64,000 nucleotides of DNA from JAHFUA01 sp963808725 (lineage in GTDB: Bacteria; Acidobacteriota; Terriglobia; Terriglobales; Acidobacteriaceae). Positions 62,346 through 64,000 of the stretch are shown here, one piece after another. The stretch is taken from positions 1 to 64,000 of the forward strand of contig CAWEGO010000001.1 in assembly GCA_963808725.1 (NCBI GenBank). Reading direction: 5' to 3'. Made by a program: the position numbers and the translations under genes. Position 1 is the first letter of the stretch, and every line of letters starts with the position of its first letter. The notes beneath the pieces are model-generated. The model was given only the letters and a program-made list of their open reading frames with translations, ran no database searches and was not told where the DNA came from.

Positions 62346-63110
62346 CTATTTCGTCAGATCCTCCGCTCGCCTTGGGCTCGCGAAGGATGACATTCGGGAC
62401 AGCACGCGGGCGCGCGTCGCGGGCGTCAGCGTCTCGCACGCCGTGCGCAGCACCAGGCGCGAGGCGCGGTCGCGAATGCGGAGCAGATAGGGAACCGTCG
62501 TTTCAGGATCGGTTTTGGCGGCTTCGCGCAGCAGCCATCCCAGGCCTTTCTGGACCATGTCGTCCTGGTCTTGGAGAAGAGCGTCGGAGACGCGCACGAT
62601 CTCGTCAAAAAACATCCGTTGCCGCGCGCCACGGATGAGCGAGACGGCAGCCGCGCGCCGGCGCCAGCGGTTCCGCGACTTCGTCCAGCGAAAGACGCGA
62701 GCGGTGCGGCGAGGCTCGGCGGCGACCAGCGGCCCGATCAGATAGTGCACCAGCGCATCGTGGTCCGCCCAACTGGTGACGCGATCGAGCCAGCTCTCGA
62801 ACCGCCTGAACTCACGTTCACCAAACTTGGCGACCGACTTCTCCAGCAGCAGTACGGCGAAAACCTTTTCTTCGAGCACCTCGCTGGTAAAGAGGCGGTC
62901 GGCCACCTGCAGCAGGGTTTCGAGGCCGTCCGTCGCCTGGATCTCGCGACTGGTCTTGCGCGCCAAGCGCCGCAGACCGGCGGTGTGCCATCCGTGCGAG
63001 CGGATCTCTTCCTTGAAGAACCACTGCACGCCTTGGGCATGCTCGGGCGAGCCGCCGCGGCGGAGGTCCTCGCGAATGCGGCGGAGCCGGGAATTGGCGT
63101 GATCAGGCAT
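62346..63110 (-). CDS. AlkD-like DNA alkylation repair protein
   Basis: A 254-residue HEAT-like repeat protein from ATG 63110 (MPDHANSRLRRIREDLRRGG). AlkD-type segments: VQWFFKEEIRSHGWHTAGLRRLARK, EEKVFAVLLLEKSVAKFGEREFRRFESWLDRVTSWADHDALVHYLIGPL, and RWRRRAAAVSLIRGARQRMFFDEIVRVSDALLQDQDDMVQKGLGWLLREAAK. These enzymes excise alkylated bases. It starts 2 bases after the MFS gene stop, same strand. Its 3' end runs into a CATTCTTCCG/GAAGGATGACATT inverted repeat. Confidence 0.88.
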   Translation of the reverse strand: MPDHANSRLRRIREDLRRGGSPEHAQGVQWFFKEEIRSHGWHTAGLRRLARKTSREIQATDGLETLLQVADRLFTSEVLEEKVFAVLLLEKSVAKFGEREFRRFESWLDRVTSWADHDALVHYLIGPLVAAEPRRTARVFRWTKSRNRWRRRAAAVSLIRGARQRMFFDEIVRVSDALLQDQDDMVQKGLGWLLREAAKTDPETTVPYLLRIRDRASRLVLRTACETLTPATRARVLSRMSSFASPRRAEDLTK

Positions 63111-63112
63111 GC

Positions 63113-64000
63113 TCACGCGCTTGTCGCCTGCGGCGCCCCGTGCTCGACAATCCGGTTGTAAATCCACAGCAGCAGCGCGGTGGCCACGCCCACGCCGACA
63201 ACGACCCACCATATCCGGACCGGCTGATGGGTGACCTCTCCGAAATGATGGATGAGCCTTCCGCCGAACCAGCCGCCAATCAGGGATCCGATGCCGATGG
63301 GCAGGAAGGCGAAGCCCATGTAGGTGCCCTGCTGTCCGGGCGGCGCCAGCCGGGAAACGTATTCATAGTAGCGCGGCGACTGCGTGATCTCACCGAGAGA
63401 GACAACCACCAGCGTGAGCACCACCATGGGCACGCTGGGATGAACTACAAGGATGAGCCACGCCAGGGCCGAGATGAGCGTTCCCAGCGTGATGGCGCGA
63501 AAGGCGGGAATTTTCCGGGTGAGAATACTGACCAGCATCTGCAACGAGATCACGGTAAGTGGGCCCGTGACCAGAAGGAGTTCCGTGTCAGTCTTGGGGT
63601 TAATGTAATCGTGCACGTAGAGCGGCAGGATGATGAACTCCTGCCAAAAGACAATCCAGTAGCCGGAAAAAATCAGCAGGAAGAGCATGAATCGCGGGTT
63701 GGAGATTACCGTCCAGAAGTTTCTGGCGGCCTGTCCCAGGCTTGCGGTCTGGACCTCGCCAGAGCGGCGCGGCTCCTTAAAGAAGAGCAGCACCGCGAAG
63801 AACATGAGGAAGACGCTCAGCGCGGACGCGCGGAAGACATTTTCCACGCTCAGGTGCTGATGCACCCAGGAGGCGACGTATGGTCCGGCAGCGCCGCCGA
63901 TGTTCACCAGCGTGTAATAAATGGAGTAGCCGATAGAGCGGACTTCTTCCTTCGACGCGCGTGCCGTGGTGCCCACCACGCAGGGCTTCACCAGCGCCAC
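63113..64000 (-). CDS. MFS transporter, 5' end outside the window
   Basis: About 295 residues visible and open to the window edge. YSIYYTLVNIGGAAGPYVASWV matches peptide/POT-like or sugar MFS helices 4-5; at least eight hydrophobic helices follow. A late loop PGQQGTYMGFAFLPIGIGSLIGGWFGGRL is MFS-like. Substrate cannot be told. It is upstream of, and probably cotranscribed with, the AlkD-like gene. Confidence 0.85.
   Translation of the reverse strand: MALVKPCVVGTTARASKEEVRSIGYSIYYTLVNIGGAAGPYVASWVHQHLSVENVFRASALSVFLMFFAVLLFFKEPRRSGEVQTASLGQAARNFWTVISNPRFMLFLLIFSGYWIVFWQEFIILPLYVHDYINPKTDTELLLVTGPLTVISLQMLVSILTRKIPAFRAITLGTLISALAWLILVVHPSVPMVVLTLVVVSLGEITQSPRYYEYVSRLAPPGQQGTYMGFAFLPIGIGSLIGGWFGGRLIHHFGEVTHQPVRIWWVVVGVGVATALLLWIYNRIVEHGAPQATSA

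Overview
The window is GC-rich bacterial chromosome, most likely from an Acidobacteriota (Terriglobia-like) soil bacterium. That placement is inference. It rests on the gene set (a DUF6677-like membrane protein, a large lipoprotein with Ig-like repeats, a Cys/His-rich small-protein family), the GC-rich codon use and the many short inverted intergenic repeats. No rRNA or tRNA gene and no CRISPR array was seen.

Layout. 1-3 kb: a truncated zinc-dependent phospholipase C-like gene and a DUF2207 membrane protein. 3-8 kb: an accessory block with a type II restriction-modification pair (XcyI-like nuclease plus methyltransferase), lexA, and a complete 2.1 kb IS1595-family transposon carrying a trypsin-like protease. 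8-16 kb: a TPR-GAF-degenerate GGDEF protein, an acyl-CoA gene set (thiolase, 3-hydroxyacyl-CoA dehydrogenase, enoyl-CoA hydratase), a VOC-lumazine synthase fusion and nusB. 16-19 kb: a 941-residue lipoprotein on the minus strand. 19-41.7 kb: the str, S10, spc and alpha ribosomal clusters in classical order (rpsL to rplQ, with fusA, tuf, secY, adk, map, infA, rpmJ and rpoA), ending at a good intrinsic terminator. 41.7-44.4 kb: a minus-strand operon (Cys/His protein, guaB, VanZ-like). 44.4-46.9 kb: a second complete IS1595-family transposon with three passenger genes led by a DUF3800 protein. 47-57 kb: rimP-nusA-infB-DUF503-rbfA-DHH phosphoesterase, then a GT-83-like glycosyltransferase and a GNAT protein. 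57-59 kb: a minus-strand three-gene operon with an M24 peptidase. 59-62 kb: a small accessory patch (unknown protein, DUF2971). 62-64 kb: DinB-like, AlkD-like and a truncated MFS transporter.

Three features stand out. First, both transposons are bounded by imperfect terminal inverted repeats and perfect 8-bp target duplications (AGGATCAG and CTTACACA). Each carries host-like passenger genes convergent with its transposase. Second, the ribosomal clusters are interrupted by many distinct families of word-like inverted repeats placed just before start codons. One of them, at infA, is flanked by a 13-bp duplication that includes the infA start codon. Third, eleven single-base frame breaks fall in essential genes between 26.9 and 43 kb and none was noticed elsewhere, which suggests a local sequence-quality problem rather than gene decay.
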